Positions 25,726 to 36,843 of a stretch of 64,000 nt of DNA are shown here, in pieces. The position numbers were made by a program, and so were the translations under genes. Source of the stretch: Vreelandella piezotolerans. Its GTDB lineage: Bacteria; Pseudomonadota; Gammaproteobacteria; Pseudomonadales; Halomonadaceae. Under the pieces are notes generated by a model. It made no database searches. It was not told where the DNA came from and saw only the letters and a program-made list of their open reading frames with translations. Location: NCBI RefSeq assembly GCF_012427705.1, contig NZ_CP048602.1, forward strand, positions 186,001 through 250,000, read 5' to 3'. Position 1 is the stretch's first letter, and each line of letters begins with the position of its first letter.

Positions 25726-26331
25726 ATGAATCTGAATCTTGCTGCAGGCACGGGTACCGTTGAAGTAGCCGACGCCACTTTTGGCAAAGAATTCAACGAG
25801 GCGCTGGTGCACCAGGTCGTTACCGCCTATTTGGCTGGTGGCCGTCAGGGCACGCGCGCTCAAAAGAACCGTTCCGACGTACGTGGTGGTGGTAAGAAGC
25901 CGTGGCGTCAGAAAGGTACCGGTCGTGCACGTGCCGGTACTATCCGCTCTCCGCTGTGGCGCAGCGGCGGTGTCACTTTCGCGGCGCGTCCACAGGACTA
26001 CACCCAGAAAGTTAACCGCAAAATGTACCGCGCGGCGATGCGTTCCATCCTGTCTGAGCTGGTACGTCAAGAGCGCTTGGTCGCTGTTGAAGAGTTCAGC
26101 GTAGAAGCGCCGAAGACCAAGCAGGTCGCTGCCAAGCTGAAAGAGCTCAACCTTGAGAAAGTGTTGATCGTCACTGAAGAAGTCGATGAAACGCTCTATC
26201 TGGCCGCACGCAACCTTCCCCACGTTGACGTGGTGGATGTCGCTGCAGCTGATCCGGTGAGCCTGGTTGCCTTTGATAAGGTCCTGGTCACCGTCTCCGC
26301 CCTGCGTAAATTCGAGGAGAAGCTGGCATGA
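25726..26331 (+). CDS. rplD: 50S ribosomal protein L4
   Basis: L4 lines the peptide exit tunnel and in Escherichia coli represses the S10 operon and inhibits RNase E. The 201-residue copy has the tunnel loop with [18 protein letters not shown] and [11 protein letters not shown] near residues 60-90. Its stop overlaps the rplW start (ATGA). Confidence 0.99.
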   Translation: MNLNLAAGTGTVEVADATFGKEFNEALVHQVVTAYLAGGRQGTRAQKNRSDVRGGGKKPWRQKGTGRARAGTIRSPLWRSGGVTFAARPQDYTQKVNRKMYRAAMRSILSELVRQERLVAVEEFSVEAPKTKQVAAKLKELNLEKVLIVTEEVDETLYLAARNLPHVDVVDVAAADPVSLVAFDKVLVTVSALRKFEEKLA

Positions 26332-26624
26332 ACCAGGAACGCGTATTCAAGGTTCTGCTTGGACCGCACGTGACCGAAAAGGCCGCGATGGCAGCCGAGC
26401 GCAACCAGTACGTTTTCAAGGTGGCAAGCGATGCTACCAAGCCCGAGATCAAAAAAGCCGTTGAAGCACTGTTCGGCAAGAAGGTCGGCAGCGTTCAGGT
26501 GCTGAACGTCAAGGGTAAAACTAAGCGTACTGCTCACGGCGTTGGCCTGCGTAAGGGTTACCGCAAAGCGTATGTGACCCTGGCTGCGGGTGAAACGCTC
26601 GAAGACTTCTCTGGCGCCGAATAA
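26328..26624 (+). CDS. rplW: 50S ribosomal protein L23
   Basis: L23 sits at the tunnel exit and is the docking site for trigger factor and SRP. The 98 residues start [19 protein letters not shown] and include the conserved loop [16 protein letters not shown]. It overlaps rplD by four bases, so translation is probably coupled. Confidence 0.99.
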   Translation: MNQERVFKVLLGPHVTEKAAMAAERNQYVFKVASDATKPEIKKAVEALFGKKVGSVQVLNVKGKTKRTAHGVGLRKGYRKAYVTLAAGETLEDFSGAE

Positions 26625-26641
26625 GGGCAGGAGTACGGATA

Positions 26642-27472
26642 ATGGCAATCGTCAAGACCAAACCCACATCCGCCGGTCGTCGCCACGTCGTCAAGATCGT
26701 TGGTGAGGAACTGTATAAAGGCCGTGCCTATGCACCGCTTTTGGAAAAGCAGTCCAAGTCCGGTGGCCGTAACAACTACGGTCGCATCACCACCCGCCAC
26801 GTGGGCGGTGGGCACCGTCATCACTATCGGTTGATCGACTTCAAGCGCACCAAAGATGGCATTCCGGCCACCGTTGAGCGTTTGGAGCACGACCCGAACC
26901 GCAGTGCGCACATTGCACTGCTGAAGTATGCCGATGGCGAGCGTCGTTACATCATTGCACCGAAAGGTGTCAGCGCGGGTGACGTGCTGGAGTCTGGTGT
27001 CAACGCGCCCATCAAGAAAGGCAATGCCTTGCCGCTGCGCAACATCCCGTTGGGTTCTACCGTTCACGGTATCGAACTGAAGCCGGGTAAAGGCGCGCAG
27101 ATTGCTCGCAGTGCCGGTACTAGCGCTCAGCTGGTTGCTCGTGAAGGTAACTACGCCACCCTGCGTCTTCGCTCTGGCGAAATGCGCAAAGTGTTGGCAG
27201 AGTGCCGCGCAACCTTGGGTGAAGTGAGCAACTCCGAGCACAGCCTGCGTCAACTTGGCAAGGCCGGTGCGAAGCGCTGGAGAGGTGTGCGTCCGACTGT
27301 TCGCGGTGTCGCGATGAACCCGGTGGATCACCCGCACGGTGGTGGTGAAGGCCGCACCAGTGGTGGTCGTCACCCGGTATCCCCGTGGGGCGTACCGACT
27401 AAGGGTCATAAGACGCGTAAGAACAAGCGCACCGACAAGCTGATCGTTCGTCGTCGTAATAAGACACGTTGA
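26642..27472 (+). CDS. rplB: 50S ribosomal protein L2
   Basis: L2 supports the peptidyl transferase centre and subunit joining. The 276-residue protein contains the invariant [14 protein letters not shown] loop near residue 226, with the histidine once tested for catalysis. It starts [19 protein letters not shown]. Length is within two residues of family norm. Confidence 0.99.
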   Translation: MAIVKTKPTSAGRRHVVKIVGEELYKGRAYAPLLEKQSKSGGRNNYGRITTRHVGGGHRHHYRLIDFKRTKDGIPATVERLEHDPNRSAHIALLKYADGERRYIIAPKGVSAGDVLESGVNAPIKKGNALPLRNIPLGSTVHGIELKPGKGAQIARSAGTSAQLVAREGNYATLRLRSGEMRKVLAECRATLGEVSNSEHSLRQLGKAGAKRWRGVRPTVRGVAMNPVDHPHGGGEGRTSGGRHPVSPWGVPTKGHKTRKNKRTDKLIVRRRNKTR

Positions 27473-27505
27473 TCTAAATTGCCAAGACATTAAGAGGTAA
27501 CGGCT

Positions 27506-27781
27506 GTGCCACGTTCACTTAAGAAAGGTCCCTTCATTGACCTTCATCTTTTGAAGAAGGTAGAGGCTGCAGTGGAGAAGAACGACCGCAAACCGATCAA
27601 GACTTGGTCGCGTCGTTCGATGATCCTGCCAAACATGGTAGGCCTCACCATTGCTGTCCATAACGGTCGCCAGCACGTCCCGGTGCATGTTTCCGAGGAA
27701 ATGGTTGGCCACAAACTGGGCGAATTCGCTGCCACTCGCACGTATCGCGGGCATGCGGCGGACAAGAAAGCCAAACGGTAA
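27506..27781 (+). CDS. rpsS: 30S ribosomal protein S19
   Basis: S19 forms the 30S head with S13 and contacts A-site tRNA. The 91-residue product starts at GTG 27506 (AAGAGGTAA upstream) with [20 protein letters not shown] and keeps [21 protein letters not shown] and [12 protein letters not shown]. Confidence 0.99.
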   Translation: MPRSLKKGPFIDLHLLKKVEAAVEKNDRKPIKTWSRRSMILPNMVGLTIAVHNGRQHVPVHVSEEMVGHKLGEFAATRTYRGHAADKKAKR

Positions 27782-27799
27782 GCCAGAGAGGATTAAGAG

Positions 27800-28132
27800 A
27801 TGGAAGTCACAGCTAAGCTGAGTGGCGCTGCTTTATCCGCACAGAAGGCCCGTTTGGTGGCTGACCAGGTGCGCGGTAAACCGGTCGCCGAAGCGCTTGA
27901 TCTGCTGACCTTCTCACCGAAGAAGGCTGCCAAACTGGTCAAGAAAGTGCTTCAGTCCGCCATCGCGAATGCGGAAGAAAACAACGGCATGGACATCGAC
28001 GAGCTGCGTGTCTCGACCATCTGCGTCGATGAGGGCATGACGCTCAAGCGTATCAAGCCGCGCGCCAAAGGCCGTGCGGACCGTATCTTGAAGCGCACCT
28101 GCCACATCACCGTCAAGGTAGCCGAGAAGTAG
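27800..28132 (+). CDS. rplV: 50S ribosomal protein L22
   Basis: L22 extends a beta-hairpin into the exit tunnel (macrolide resistance site). The 110-residue product starts [20 protein letters not shown] and has the hairpin segment [18 protein letters not shown] near residue 80, with no insertion. Confidence 0.99.
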   Translation: MEVTAKLSGAALSAQKARLVADQVRGKPVAEALDLLTFSPKKAAKLVKKVLQSAIANAEENNGMDIDELRVSTICVDEGMTLKRIKPRAKGRADRILKRTCHITVKVAEK

Positions 28133-28143
28133 GAGTCGACCAG

Positions 28144-28848
28144 ATGGGTCAGAAAGTCAATCCAACAGGCATTCGACTGGGCATCGTCAAAGACCATGCT
28201 TCTGTCTGGTATGCCGAGCGCGGCGCCTATGCCGATAAGCTCAACAACGATCTCGAAGTGCGCAGCTTCCTGGAAGAGCGTCTGAAAAACGCTTCCGTAA
28301 GCCGCATCCACATCGAGCGTCCGGCTAACAACGCCCGCATCACCATTCACACTGCCCGCCCGGGTATCGTGATTGGTAAAAAAGGTGAAGATGTCGACCG
28401 TCTGCGTCGCGATCTGACCGAGATGATGGGTGTTCCGGTTCATGTGAACATCGAAGAAGTTCGCAAGCCGGAGCTGGATGCCAAGCTGGTCGCTGCCAAC
28501 GTAGCGGGTCAGCTGGAGCGTCGCGTCATGTTCCGTCGTGCCATGAAGCGCGCGGTACAGAACGCAATGCGTCTTGGCGCTGGCGGCATCAAGATTCAGC
28601 TGTCAGGTCGTCTGGGTGGTGCCGAAATCGCACGTACCGAATGGTACCGCGAAGGTCGCGTTCCGCTGCACACTCTGCGTGCGGACATCGACTACGCCAC
28701 TTACGAAGCTCACACCACCTACGGCGTCATCGGCGTCAAAGTGTGGATCTTCAAGGGTGAAATCCTCGGCGGTATCGAGGAAGTACGTGCCAAGGCGAAG
28801 CAACAGCAGCCTGCCGGCAACGCGCCCAAGAAGAAAGGTTCCAGGTAA
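28144..28848 (+). CDS. rpsC: 30S ribosomal protein S3
   Basis: S3 shapes the mRNA entry channel and has helicase activity together with S4. The 234 residues contain an N-terminal KH domain with [15 protein letters not shown] near residue 77 and a C-terminal domain with [21 protein letters not shown] Lys/Gln-rich tail closes the protein. Confidence 0.99.
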   Translation: MGQKVNPTGIRLGIVKDHASVWYAERGAYADKLNNDLEVRSFLEERLKNASVSRIHIERPANNARITIHTARPGIVIGKKGEDVDRLRRDLTEMMGVPVHVNIEEVRKPELDAKLVAANVAGQLERRVMFRRAMKRAVQNAMRLGAGGIKIQLSGRLGGAEIARTEWYREGRVPLHTLRADIDYATYEAHTTYGVIGVKVWIFKGEILGGIEEVRAKAKQQQPAGNAPKKKGSR

Positions 28849-28863
28849 GGGGAGAGCGAGTCG

Positions 28864-29277
28864 ATGTTACAGCCCAAGCGTATGAAATTCCGCAAGATGA
28901 TGAAAGGCCGCAACCGTGGCCTGGCGCATCGCGGAAGCAAGATCAGCTTCGGGGAGTACGGTCTCAAAGCAACCGGTCGTGGCCGCATCACTGCGCGTCA
29001 GATCGAAGCTGGCCGTCGTGCGATCACACGTCACGTCAAACGTGGCGGTAAGATTTGGATCCGCGTATTCCCGGACAAGCCGATCTCCAAGAAGCCGCTC
29101 GAAGTTCGTATGGGTAAGGGTAAAGGTTCAGTTGAGTACTGGGTAGCCCAGATCCAGCCGGGTCGGGTCCTGTACGAAATTGAAGGTGTGTCCGAAGAGC
29201 TGGCCCGTGAAGCATTTGAGCTGGCCGCCCAGAAGATGCCCCTGTCCACCACCTTTGCGAAACGGACGGTGATGTGA
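28864..29277 (+). CDS. rplP: 50S ribosomal protein L16
   Basis: L16 organises the A-site tRNA path. The 137 residues begin [20 protein letters not shown] and contain [20 protein letters not shown] and the [13 protein letters not shown] loop with the arginine region hydroxylated in relatives. Its TGA shares one base with the rpmC ATG. Confidence 0.99.
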   Translation: MLQPKRMKFRKMMKGRNRGLAHRGSKISFGEYGLKATGRGRITARQIEAGRRAITRHVKRGGKIWIRVFPDKPISKKPLEVRMGKGKGSVEYWVAQIQPGRVLYEIEGVSEELAREAFELAAQKMPLSTTFAKRTVM

Positions 29278-29468
29278 TGAAAGCCCAGGAAATTCGTGAA
29301 AAGTCCGCAGGAGAGCTCAAAGAGCAGCTCCTCGAGCTCCTCCGCGAGCAGTTTAACCTGCGCATGCAGAAGGCCACTGGCCAACTGAGCCAGACTCATC
29401 TGCTCAAGCAGGTCCGTCGGGACATCGCCCGCGTTAAGACTGTGCTCAACGAGAAGGCAGGTGATTGA
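29277..29468 (+). CDS. rpmC: 50S ribosomal protein L29
   Basis: L29 lies beside L23 at the tunnel exit. I use the ATG at 29277, which overlaps the rplP stop by one base, rather than the in-frame GTG at 29274. The 63-residue helical-hairpin protein starts [20 protein letters not shown] and ends [14 protein letters not shown]. Confidence 0.97.
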   Translation: MKAQEIREKSAGELKEQLLELLREQFNLRMQKATGQLSQTHLLKQVRRDIARVKTVLNEKAGD

Positions 29469-29469
29469 G

Positions 29470-29730
29470 ATGGCCGAAGAGAAAAAAACACGTACGCTGA
29501 CCGGCAAGGTGGTCAGCGACAAGATGGACAAGTCCATCGTCGTTATGATCGAGCGTCGTGAGCGTCACCCGATCTACGGAAAATACGTTAAGCGCTCCAC
29601 CAAGCTGCACGCCCATGATGAGGCGAACCAGGCAAAGGCAGGCGATACGGTTTCCATTCAGGAGTGCCGTCCGCTTTCCAAGAAGAAAGCCTGGACGCTG
29701 GTCGAGGTGGTCGAGCAGGCCAAAGGTTAA
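29470..29730 (+). CDS. rpsQ: 30S ribosomal protein S17
   Basis: S17 is an early-binding OB-fold 30S protein. The ATG at 29470, one base after the rpmC stop, gives 86 residues beginning [20 protein letters not shown] with [20 protein letters not shown]. An in-frame GTG three codons earlier is less likely. Confidence 0.98.
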   Translation: MAEEKKTRTLTGKVVSDKMDKSIVVMIERRERHPIYGKYVKRSTKLHAHDEANQAKAGDTVSIQECRPLSKKKAWTLVEVVEQAKG

Positions 29731-29780
29731 CCCCTGCGTCTGTCCAACCAGTGCAGTCAGATTAGGTTTGGAGAAAACCG

Positions 29781-30152
29781 ATGATTCAGACTCAGACAAT
29801 GCTGGATGTCGCCGACAACAGCGGAGCGCGCCGGGTGCAATGCATCAAGGTGCTAGGCGGTTCTCACCGTCGTTACGCCCGCGTTGGTGACGTCATTAAG
29901 GTAACGGTGAAAGAAGCGATTCCGCGCGGTAAGGTCAAAAAAGGCCAAGTGCTGAAAGCGGTGGTCGTTCGCACCCGTAGTGGCGTCCGTCGTAGTGACG
30001 GTTCGCTGATCCGTTTCGATGGAAATGCGGCAGTTTTGTTGAACAACACCAACGAACAGCCGATCGGCACGCGTATCTTCGGGCCGGTAACTCGTGAACT
30101 TCGTAACGAGAAGTTCATGAAGATCATTTCCCTAGCGCCTGAAGTGCTGTAA
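29781..30152 (+). CDS. rplN: 50S ribosomal protein L14
   Basis: L14 forms intersubunit bridges and is the docking site of RsfS. The 123-residue product starts [20 protein letters not shown] and contains [16 protein letters not shown] and the C-terminal [17 protein letters not shown]. This is the first gene of the spc part; the spacing (50 bases from rpsQ) leaves room for an internal start of transcription, but no clear promoter is seen. Confidence 0.99.
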   Translation: MIQTQTMLDVADNSGARRVQCIKVLGGSHRRYARVGDVIKVTVKEAIPRGKVKKGQVLKAVVVRTRSGVRRSDGSLIRFDGNAAVLLNNTNEQPIGTRIFGPVTRELRNEKFMKIISLAPEVL

Positions 30153-30166
30153 GGAGCGAGGCGGAT

Positions 30167-30481
30167 ATGCAAAAGATCAAACGTGACGATGAAGTCATCG
30201 TCATCGCCGGGAAGGATAAGGGCAAGCGCGGCACCGTTAAGCGGGTACTAGAAAACCGCTTTGTGGTGTCTGGTGTGAACATGATCAAACGTCACACCAA
30301 GCCCAATCCCATGGCGGGTAATCAGGGCGGTATCGTCGAGCGTGAGGCTCCGATTCACGCGTCCAACGTAGCCATCTTCAATTCGGAGACCGGTAAGGCG
30401 GATCGCGTCGGCTTCCAAGTTAAGGAAGACGGTACCAAGGTACGTATCTACAAGTCGACGCAGACGCAGATCGACGCCTAA
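30167..30481 (+). CDS. rplX: 50S ribosomal protein L24
   Basis: L24 is an assembly initiator with a KOW motif ([20 protein letters not shown], residues 6-25). The 104 residues include [26 protein letters not shown] sequence with conserved HxKP. It follows rplN by 14 bases. Confidence 0.99.
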   Translation: MQKIKRDDEVIVIAGKDKGKRGTVKRVLENRFVVSGVNMIKRHTKPNPMAGNQGGIVEREAPIHASNVAIFNSETGKADRVGFQVKEDGTKVRIYKSTQTQIDA

Positions 30482-30499
30482 CGCGAGTCGGGTAGCAAA

Positions 30500-31039
30500 A
30501 TGGCGAACTTGAAAGAACGTTATCAAAACGAGGTGGTAGCTCAACTCAAAGAGCAGTTCAGCTACGCCAACGTAATGCAGGTACCCCGGATCACGAAAGT
30601 GACTCTGAACATGGGTATCGGCGAAGCGGTCAGTGATAAAAAGCTGATCGACAACGCCATCGGCGACCTGGAGAAGCTCTCTGGTCAGAAGCCGCTGGTG
30701 ACCAAGGCACGCAAGTCCATCGCGGGCTTCAAGGTGCGCGAAGGTTGGCCGATCGGTATCAAAGTGACACTGCGCGCAGAGCGTATGTGGGACTTCCTGG
30801 ACCGCCTGGTAAACATTGCGATTCCCCGCGTGCGTGACTTCCGTGGTCTTAACCCGAAGTCTTTTGACGGTCGCGGCAATTACTCTATGGGTGTGCGTGA
30901 GCAGATCATCTTCCCGGAGATCGAGTATGATAAGATCGATCGCGTTCGGGGGCTGGACGTCACTATCACTACTACCGCCAACACCGACGAGGAAGGCCGT
31001 GCGCTGCTAGCTGCACTGAACTTCCCGTTCAAGAAATAA
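30500..31039 (+). CDS. rplE: 50S ribosomal protein L5
   Basis: L5 binds 5S rRNA and the P-site tRNA elbow. The 179-residue product starts [20 protein letters not shown] and contains [35 protein letters not shown] and [15 protein letters not shown]. Confidence 0.99.
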   Translation: MANLKERYQNEVVAQLKEQFSYANVMQVPRITKVTLNMGIGEAVSDKKLIDNAIGDLEKLSGQKPLVTKARKSIAGFKVREGWPIGIKVTLRAERMWDFLDRLVNIAIPRVRDFRGLNPKSFDGRGNYSMGVREQIIFPEIEYDKIDRVRGLDVTITTTANTDEEGRALLAALNFPFKK

Positions 31040-31049
31040 GGGTTGGATC

Positions 31050-31355
31050 ATGGCTAAGAAAAGTATGGTAGAGCGTGAGCTCAAGCGTACTCAGCTAGTC
31101 GAGAAGTATGCGGCTAAGCGCGCAGAGCTCAAGAAAATCATCTCGGACGTGAACGCTTCTGAAGAAGATCGTTTCGAGGCGACGCTGAAGCTGCAGCAAC
31201 TGCCGCGCGACTCAAGCCCGGTGCGTCAGCGTAACCGCTGCCGCGTGACTGGCCGTCCGCACGGTTTTTACAACAAGTTCGGTCTCGGCCGTAACAAGCT
31301 GCGTGAAGCCGCCATGCGTGGCGACGTCCCTGGTCTGAAGAAGTCCAGCTGGTAA
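31050..31355 (+). CDS. rpsN: 30S ribosomal protein S14
   Basis: S14 is a 30S head protein. The 101-residue form is the long, zinc-free type: the two CxxC pairs of the zinc form are absent and the conserved end [19 protein letters not shown] is present. It follows rplE by ten bases. Confidence 0.99.
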   Translation: MAKKSMVERELKRTQLVEKYAAKRAELKKIISDVNASEEDRFEATLKLQQLPRDSSPVRQRNRCRVTGRPHGFYNKFGLGRNKLREAAMRGDVPGLKKSSW

Positions 31356-31387
31356 CGCCACGTAGAATCATCAGGAGCGCACATTAA

Positions 31388-31780
31388 ATGAGCATGCAAG
31401 ACACTCTGGCGGATATGTTCACCCGTATCCGCAATGCGCAGATGGCCACCAAGGAGACGGCTACCATGCCGTCCTCCAAGCTGAAAGTCGAAGTGGCCCG
31501 CGTGCTAAAGGAAGAAGGCTACATTACCGACTTTACGGTGGCTGAAGGCGTTAAACCCGAGCTGACCGTTACTCTCAAGTACTTTGAGGGTAAGCCGGTT
31601 ATCGAGCACATTCAGCGGGTTTCCAAGCCGTCTCTGCGCCAGTATAAAGGCAAAGACAACCTGCCTAAGGTCGCCGATGGTCTGGGTATCGCGATTGTCA
31701 CCACCTCTAATGGTGTCATGACCGATCGTGCCGCGCGCCAAGCAGGCGTCGGTGGCGAAGTCATCTGCACCGTATTCTAG
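31388..31780 (+). CDS. rpsH: 30S ribosomal protein S8
   Basis: S8 binds the central domain of 16S rRNA and in Escherichia coli represses the spc operon at the rplE start. The 130 residues begin [20 protein letters not shown] and end with the conserved [15 protein letters not shown]. Confidence 0.99.
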   Translation: MSMQDTLADMFTRIRNAQMATKETATMPSSKLKVEVARVLKEEGYITDFTVAEGVKPELTVTLKYFEGKPVIEHIQRVSKPSLRQYKGKDNLPKVADGLGIAIVTTSNGVMTDRAARQAGVGGEVICTVF

Positions 31781-31789
31781 GAGGCTGGA

Positions 31790-32320
31790 ATGTCCCGCAT
31801 AGCGAAATATCCGGTTAAAGTGCCTGCTGGTGTCGACATCAAAATCGACGCTGGCCAGCTGACCGCCAAAGGCGGCCAGGGCACGCTGTCTATGACCGTT
31901 CACCAAGACGTGGTGATCGCTCAAGAAGACGGCCAGCTGACCTTCGCCCCGAGTGAGTCTGCCAAGAGCTGGGCAATGGCCGGTACTACCCGCGCCTTGG
32001 TTCAGAACCTGGTCACGGGCGTATCTGAGGGTTTCACAAAAACTCTCGAAATTGTTGGCGTCGGTTATCGTGCCCAAGCTAAGGGCCAGACGCTCAATCT
32101 TTCACTGGGCTTCTCGCACCCGGTCGACTACGAACTGCCTAAGGGTGTTACGGCGGAAACGCCGAAAAATACCGTGATCGTGCTGAAAAGCGCGGACAAG
32201 CAGATGCTCGGTCAGTGCGCCGCGGAAATCCGCGCCTTCCGTCCGCCTGAGCCGTATAAAGGCAAGGGTGTACGGTACGCCGACGAGCAGGTGCGTCGCA
32301 AAGAAGCCAAGAAGAAGTAA
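31790..32320 (+). CDS. rplF: 50S ribosomal protein L6
   Basis: L6 supports the factor-binding site near the sarcin-ricin loop. The 176-residue product has two related folds; [20 protein letters not shown] and the C-terminal [20 protein letters not shown] are diagnostic. Confidence 0.99.
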   Translation: MSRIAKYPVKVPAGVDIKIDAGQLTAKGGQGTLSMTVHQDVVIAQEDGQLTFAPSESAKSWAMAGTTRALVQNLVTGVSEGFTKTLEIVGVGYRAQAKGQTLNLSLGFSHPVDYELPKGVTAETPKNTVIVLKSADKQMLGQCAAEIRAFRPPEPYKGKGVRYADEQVRRKEAKKK

Positions 32321-32329
32321 GGCAGGGTT

Positions 32330-32680
32330 ATGAACGCGAAGAAAGAATCTCGTCTCCGTCGTGCCCGCCGCGCTCGCGCCAAGATCCGCGAGCTGGGCGT
32401 GTATCGCCTGTGCGTCAACCGTACCCCGCGTCACATCTACGCGCAGATTATCTCGCCGGATGGTGGCAAAGTGCTGGCCAGTGCTTCTACGCTGGACAAG
32501 GCACTGCGCGAGGGTGCGACCGGCAACACAGACGCGGCTACTAAGGTCGGTGCTCTGATTGCCGAGCGCGCTAAAGAAGCAGGCATCACCCAGGTGGCCT
32601 TCGACCGTGCTGGCTTTAAGTATCACGGTCGCGTCAAGGCTCTGGCCGACGCCGCTCGTGAAGGCGGCCTGGAATTCTAA
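32330..32680 (+). CDS. rplR: 50S ribosomal protein L18
   Basis: L18 carries 5S rRNA into the 50S subunit. The 116 residues start [20 protein letters not shown] (basic N-terminus) and contain [20 protein letters not shown] and the C-terminal [20 protein letters not shown]. Confidence 0.99.
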   Translation: MNAKKESRLRRARRARAKIRELGVYRLCVNRTPRHIYAQIISPDGGKVLASASTLDKALREGATGNTDAATKVGALIAERAKEAGITQVAFDRAGFKYHGRVKALADAAREGGLEF

Positions 32681-32691
32681 AGGGTTTTACG

Positions 32692-33192
32692 ATGGCGAAG
32701 AACGAACAGCAAAGCGGCGATCTGCAAGAGAAGTTAGTGCAGGTCAACCGCGTCGCCAAGGTGGTCAAGGGTGGTCGTATTTTCGGCTTCACCGCACTGA
32801 CCGTCGTTGGTGATGGTAAAGGTCGTGTCGGTTTCGGTCGTGGCAAGGCGCGTGAAGTGCCGGTCGCAATCCAGAAAGCGATGGATCAAGCTCGTCGCAA
32901 CATGGTCAAGGTCAACCTTGCAGGCAACACGCTGCAGTACCCCGTCAAAGCCCGTCACGGCGCTTCCAAGGTGTACATGCAGCCAGCCTCCGAAGGTACC
33001 GGTATCATCGCCGGTGGCGCCATGCGCTCTGTACTAGAGCTGGCCGGTGTCCACGATGTACTGGCCAAGTGCTACGGTTCCACCAACCCGGTTAACGTGG
33101 TGCGGGCGACTGTCAAAGGTCTCTCCTCCATGCAAGCACCGGAAGACGTGGCCGCCAAACGCGGTCTGTCTGTCGAAGCGATCACGGGGTAA
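32692..33192 (+). CDS. rpsE: 30S ribosomal protein S5
   Basis: S5 shapes the mRNA entry and translation fidelity. The 166-residue product has the S5 fold with [39 protein letters not shown] and [20 protein letters not shown]. No spectinomycin-type deletion in the VKGGR loop is seen. Confidence 0.99.
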   Translation: MAKNEQQSGDLQEKLVQVNRVAKVVKGGRIFGFTALTVVGDGKGRVGFGRGKAREVPVAIQKAMDQARRNMVKVNLAGNTLQYPVKARHGASKVYMQPASEGTGIIAGGAMRSVLELAGVHDVLAKCYGSTNPVNVVRATVKGLSSMQAPEDVAAKRGLSVEAITG

Positions 33193-33198
33193 GGCACC

Positions 33199-33381
33199 AT
33201 GGCAGCAACGATCAAGGTTACCCAGATCCGCAGCACCATCGGCGTTTTGCCCAAGCACAAGGCTACTATGAAGGGCCTGGGCCTGCGTCGCATCGGTCAT
33301 ACGGTTGAGCTGGAAGACACCCCTGCCGTACGCGGCATGATCCACAAGGTGACCTACCTTGTGCGCGTTGAGGGAGAGTAA
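33199..33381 (+). CDS. rpmD: 50S ribosomal protein L30
   Basis: L30 is a small 50S protein. The 60 residues start [20 protein letters not shown] and keep [20 protein letters not shown]. It lies between rpsE and rplO as in other spc operons. Confidence 0.98.
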   Translation: MAATIKVTQIRSTIGVLPKHKATMKGLGLRRIGHTVELEDTPAVRGMIHKVTYLVRVEGE

Positions 33382-33384
33382 TCC

Positions 33385-33819
33385 ATGAAACTCAATACCC
33401 TGAGCCCGGCACCGGGCTCCAAGCACGCTGAAAAGCGCGTTGGTCGTGGTATCGGTTCCGGTCTTGGTAAGACCGGTGGCCGTGGCCACAAAGGTCAGAA
33501 ATCTCGCAGCGGCGGTAGCGTCAAGCCAGGTTTCGAAGGCGGTCAGATGCCGCTGCAGCGTCGTCTGCCGAAGTTCGGCTTCACGTCCGCTAAATCGCTG
33601 GTATCTGAAGAAGTCCGCCTGGCCGAGCTTGCCAAGGTTGCCGGTGACGAGGTCACCATGGAAACCTTAAAGCAAGCCAACGTGCTGAAGGATGCAACGC
33701 AACACGCGAAGATCATCCTTTCTGGCGAACTGAACAAGGCGGTTACCGTTCGTGGTATCAAGGTCACCAAAGGTGCCCGTGAAGCGATCGAAGCCGCTGG
33801 CGGCAAGGTAGAGGACTAA
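33385..33819 (+). CDS. rplO: 50S ribosomal protein L15
   Basis: L15 is a late-assembly 50S protein. The 144 residues contain the Gly-rich basic N-terminus [20 protein letters not shown] followed by [17 protein letters not shown]. Its TAA is followed directly by the secY ATG. Confidence 0.99.
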   Translation: MKLNTLSPAPGSKHAEKRVGRGIGSGLGKTGGRGHKGQKSRSGGSVKPGFEGGQMPLQRRLPKFGFTSAKSLVSEEVRLAELAKVAGDEVTMETLKQANVLKDATQHAKIILSGELNKAVTVRGIKVTKGAREAIEAAGGKVED

Positions 33820-35151
33820 ATGGCCAAGTCAGGAAATATGCCGGCGATGGGCAGCGGTCTGAGTGAACTGTGGGCGCGTTTGCGCTTCGTGCTCCTCGCC
33901 ATCGTGGTGTACCGTATCGGTGCCCACATTCCCGTTCCCGGTATCAATCCTGACCAGCTTGCTGCCTTGTTTAGGGAGCAACAGGGCACCATCCTAGGCA
34001 TGTTCAACATGTTCTCGGGTGGCGCCCTGGAGCGCATGAGCGTCCTCGCCTTGGGCATTATGCCCTACATATCGGCGTCGATTATCATGCAGCTCATGAC
34101 TGCGGTCTCCCCTCATCTTGAACAGCTCAAGAAAGAGGGCGAGGCTGGCCGCCGCAAGATCAGCCAGTACACCCGCTACGGCACGGTGATACTGGCACTT
34201 GTCCAGGCTACCGGCATGTCCGTGGGTCTGGCTAGCCAAGGCATCGCTTACAGCGCTGACTTCAGCTTCTATTTCACTGCGATCATCACGTTCGTGTCGG
34301 GCGCGGTGTTTATGATGTGGCTAGGTGAGCAGATCACCGAGAAGGGGATTGGCAACGGTATTTCGCTGCTGATCTTCGCGGGGATCGTCGCTGGGCTGCC
34401 CAGTGCCGTGGGGCAAGCGTTCGAGCTTGCTCGCAATGAAGGGGCCTGGAATGTTCTTCCGCTGTTAGCGCTGTCAGTGCTAGGTATTGCCACCGTTGCG
34501 TTCGTGGTGTTCATCGAGCGCGGTCAACGCCGCCTCAAAGTGAACTATCCGCGACGCCAAGTCGGCAATAAGATGTATGCAGGCCAAAGCAGCTACTTGC
34601 CTTTGAAGGTGAACATGGCCGGTGTTATTCCAGCCATCTTTGCTTCTAGCATCCTTCTCTTTCCGGCTTCGATCGGTCAGTGGGTAGGGGCTGGCGAAGG
34701 GATGGAGTGGTTGCAGCGTGCATCACAAGCGTTAGGCCCTGGCCAACCGCTTTACATCTTGCTTTTCGCGGCGGCAGTGGTATTCTTCTGCTTCTTTTAC
34801 ACAGCGCTGGTCTTCAATCCCAAGGATGTGGCTGACAATTTGAAAAAGTCAGGCGCCTTCCTGCCGGGCATTCGCCCCGGCGAGCAGACCGCTCGCTATA
34901 TCGACAAAGTGATGACGCGTCTCACTCTGTTCGGTGCCTTGTATATCACTGCGGTTTCCCTGATGCCCCAGTTCCTGATCGTAGCGTGGAACGTCCCGTT
35001 CTTCTTTGGCGGTACGTCGCTGCTGATCGTGGTAGTGGTCATCATGGACTTCATGGCCCAGGTGCAGTCGCATCTCATGTCGCATCAATATGACTCAGTG
35101 ATGAAGAAGTCCAACCTGAAAGGCTACGGTAGCGGCGGCATCATGCGCTGA
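33820..35151 (+). CDS. secY: Protein translocase subunit SecY
   Basis: SecY is the ten-span channel of the Sec translocon and partners the SecE encoded at 7633. The 443 residues contain the plug region after [30 protein letters not shown], the cytoplasmic loop with [20 protein letters not shown] and [20 protein letters not shown]. The start abuts the rplO stop. Length fits the family (443 in Escherichia coli). Confidence 0.99.
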   Translation: MAKSGNMPAMGSGLSELWARLRFVLLAIVVYRIGAHIPVPGINPDQLAALFREQQGTILGMFNMFSGGALERMSVLALGIMPYISASIIMQLMTAVSPHLEQLKKEGEAGRRKISQYTRYGTVILALVQATGMSVGLASQGIAYSADFSFYFTAIITFVSGAVFMMWLGEQITEKGIGNGISLLIFAGIVAGLPSAVGQAFELARNEGAWNVLPLLALSVLGIATVAFVVFIERGQRRLKVNYPRRQVGNKMYAGQSSYLPLKVNMAGVIPAIFASSILLFPASIGQWVGAGEGMEWLQRASQALGPGQPLYILLFAAAVVFFCFFYTALVFNPKDVADNLKKSGAFLPGIRPGEQTARYIDKVMTRLTLFGALYITAVSLMPQFLIVAWNVPFFFGGTSLLIVVVVIMDFMAQVQSHLMSHQYDSVMKKSNLKGYGSGGIMR

Positions 35152-35179
35152 GGCGCGCCGTTGCGAATTGGAGAGAACG

Positions 35180-35293
35180 ATGAAAGTTCGAGCTTCCGTA
35201 AAGAAGATGTGCCGTAACTGCAAGATCATTCGTCGCAATGGCGCTGTTCGCGTCATTTGCATCGAACCGCGGCACAAACAGCGTCAGGGCTAA
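35180..35293 (+). CDS. rpmJ: 50S ribosomal protein L36
   Basis: A 37-residue zinc-ribbon protein starting [20 protein letters not shown] with Cys11, Cys14, Cys27 and a histidine near 33 (RHKQRQG end). This is the zinc-containing form of L36, which under zinc shortage is replaced by a paralogue in some bacteria. GGAGAG lies ahead of the ATG; position after secY is standard. Confidence 0.97.
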   Translation: MKVRASVKKMCRNCKIIRRNGAVRVICIEPRHKQRQG

Positions 35294-35319
35294 ACCTGGG
35301 CTGTATTAAGCGGGTGCCG

Positions 35320-35356
35320 GCATACCCCTTGCCTTAGGGCTTATAAAGGGGTATGC
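35320..35356 (+). promoter_or_regulatory. 11-pair hairpin before rpsM (alpha operon leader)
   Basis: GCATACCCCTT (35320-35330) pairs perfectly with AAGGGGTATGC (35346-35356) around a 15-base loop that can form a small inner stem. It lies 58 bases before rpsM with no T run directly after it. In Escherichia coli S4 binds a pseudoknot at the rpsM start; whether this hairpin is the equivalent is inference. Confidence 0.55.
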
Positions 35357-35414
35357 TGTTGCGCCTTTTGTAGATGATTAAACGAGCAAGCCGCTCAAAT
35401 TTCGGAGTAAGCTG

Positions 35415-35771
35415 ATGGCCCGTATTGCAGGCGTCAATATCCCGGACAACAAGCATGCGGCGATCTCGCTGACCTATATCTTCGGGATTGGCCGTACTCG
35501 CGCTAAGCACATTTGTGCTGCTGCCGGTATCGCGCCGACTGCCAAGATCGTAGACCTGTCCAGCGATGAGCTGGATACCCTGCGTTCTGAAGTTGGTAAG
35601 TTCACCGTAGAAGGCGACCTTCGTCGTGATGTCACGCTTAACATCAAGCGTCTCATGGACTTAGGCTGCTACCGTGGTCTGCGTCATCGTCGTAGTCTTC
35701 CGCTGCGTGGTCAGCGGACCAAGACTAACGCGCGTACCCGTAAGGGCCCGCGTAAGCCGATCCGCAAATAA
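35415..35771 (+). CDS. rpsM: 30S ribosomal protein S13
   Basis: S13 contacts P-site tRNA and forms bridges to 50S. The 118 residues begin [20 protein letters not shown] and end with the basic tail [25 protein letters not shown] precedes the start. First gene of the alpha group. Confidence 0.99.
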   Translation: MARIAGVNIPDNKHAAISLTYIFGIGRTRAKHICAAAGIAPTAKIVDLSSDELDTLRSEVGKFTVEGDLRRDVTLNIKRLMDLGCYRGLRHRRSLPLRGQRTKTNARTRKGPRKPIRK

Positions 35772-35823
35772 CACGCAGGCTCTTTCATAGAGAGCCAGCG
35801 TATAGACAGGAATAGACATCAAC

Positions 35824-36210
35824 ATGGCTAACCCGCGTAGTAACCGTAAAAAGGTTAAAAAGCAGGTAGTGGATGCCGTTGCGCATATCCATGCCTCTTT
35901 TAACAACACGATCGTGACGATCACAGACCGCCAGGGCAATGCTCTCTCTTGGGCAACTGCCGGTGGTTCGGGTTTTCGTGGTTCTCGTAAGAGCACCCCG
36001 TTCGCTGCGCAAGTGGCAAGCGAACGTGCAGCGACTGCTGCAGCCGAGTATGGTGTGAAAAACGTAGACGTGCTGGTCAAAGGCCCCGGTCCCGGCCGTG
36101 AATCCGCCGTGCGCGCACTGAATGCCGCCGGCTTCCGCGTGCAAAGCATCGTAGACGCGACGCCCATTCCCCACAATGGCTGCCGTCCGCCTAAGAAACG
36201 CCGCGTTTAA
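35824..36210 (+). CDS. rpsK: 30S ribosomal protein S11
   Basis: S11 lines the platform near the exit of mRNA. The 128 residues contain [20 protein letters not shown] and the conserved end [18 protein letters not shown]. The Asn-Gly of PHNG is the site of isoaspartate formation known in Escherichia coli. Confidence 0.99.
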   Translation: MANPRSNRKKVKKQVVDAVAHIHASFNNTIVTITDRQGNALSWATAGGSGFRGSRKSTPFAAQVASERAATAAAEYGVKNVDVLVKGPGPGRESAVRALNAAGFRVQSIVDATPIPHNGCRPPKKRRV

Positions 36211-36222
36211 GGAGACAGATTC

Positions 36223-36843
36223 ATGGCTCGTTATATTGGACCTAAGTGCAAATTGTCTCGTCGTGAAGGCACCGATCTCTTCCTGAAGAGTGGCGTGACT
36301 CCCTTCGAGAAGAAGTGTAAATCCGAGCAGATCCCGGGTGTACACGGCCAGCGTCGTCAGCGTCTTTCCGACTACGGCTTGCAGCTTCGTGAGAAGCAGA
36401 AAGTACGCCGTATGTATGGCGTACTCGAAAAGCAGTTCCGCAACTACTACAAAGAAGCCGCTCGCCTCAAAGGTGCGACCGGTGAAGTATTGTTGCAGCT
36501 GCTCGAATCCCGACTGGACAACGTCGTCTACCGCATGGGCTTCGGCTCGACTCGCTCTGAAGCGCGTCAGCTGGTCAGCCACAAGGCGATTTCCGTGAAT
36601 GGCCGCACCGTTAACGTTGCTTCCTACCAAGTGAAGCCTGGTGACGTGGTCGCTATCCGTGAAAAGGCGAAGAACCAAGCCCGTATTCAAAACGCGTTGA
36701 CCATTGCGGCCAACCGTGGCGACATCGCTTGGATCGACATCGACGCCAAGAAGATGGAAGGCACTTTCAAGGCTCTGCCTGAACGCGGTGACCTGACTGC
36801 CGACATCAACGAAAACCTGATCGTCGAGCTGTACTCCAAGTAA
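36223..36843 (+). CDS. rpsD: 30S ribosomal protein S4
   Basis: S4 starts 30S assembly and in Escherichia coli represses the alpha operon. The 206-residue product is the zinc-free form, with [20 protein letters not shown] near residue 38 and an S4 RNA-binding domain ([20 protein letters not shown], then [13 protein letters not shown]). Confidence 0.99.
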   Translation: MARYIGPKCKLSRREGTDLFLKSGVTPFEKKCKSEQIPGVHGQRRQRLSDYGLQLREKQKVRRMYGVLEKQFRNYYKEAARLKGATGEVLLQLLESRLDNVVYRMGFGSTRSEARQLVSHKAISVNGRTVNVASYQVKPGDVVAIREKAKNQARIQNALTIAANRGDIAWIDIDAKKMEGTFKALPERGDLTADINENLIVELYSK

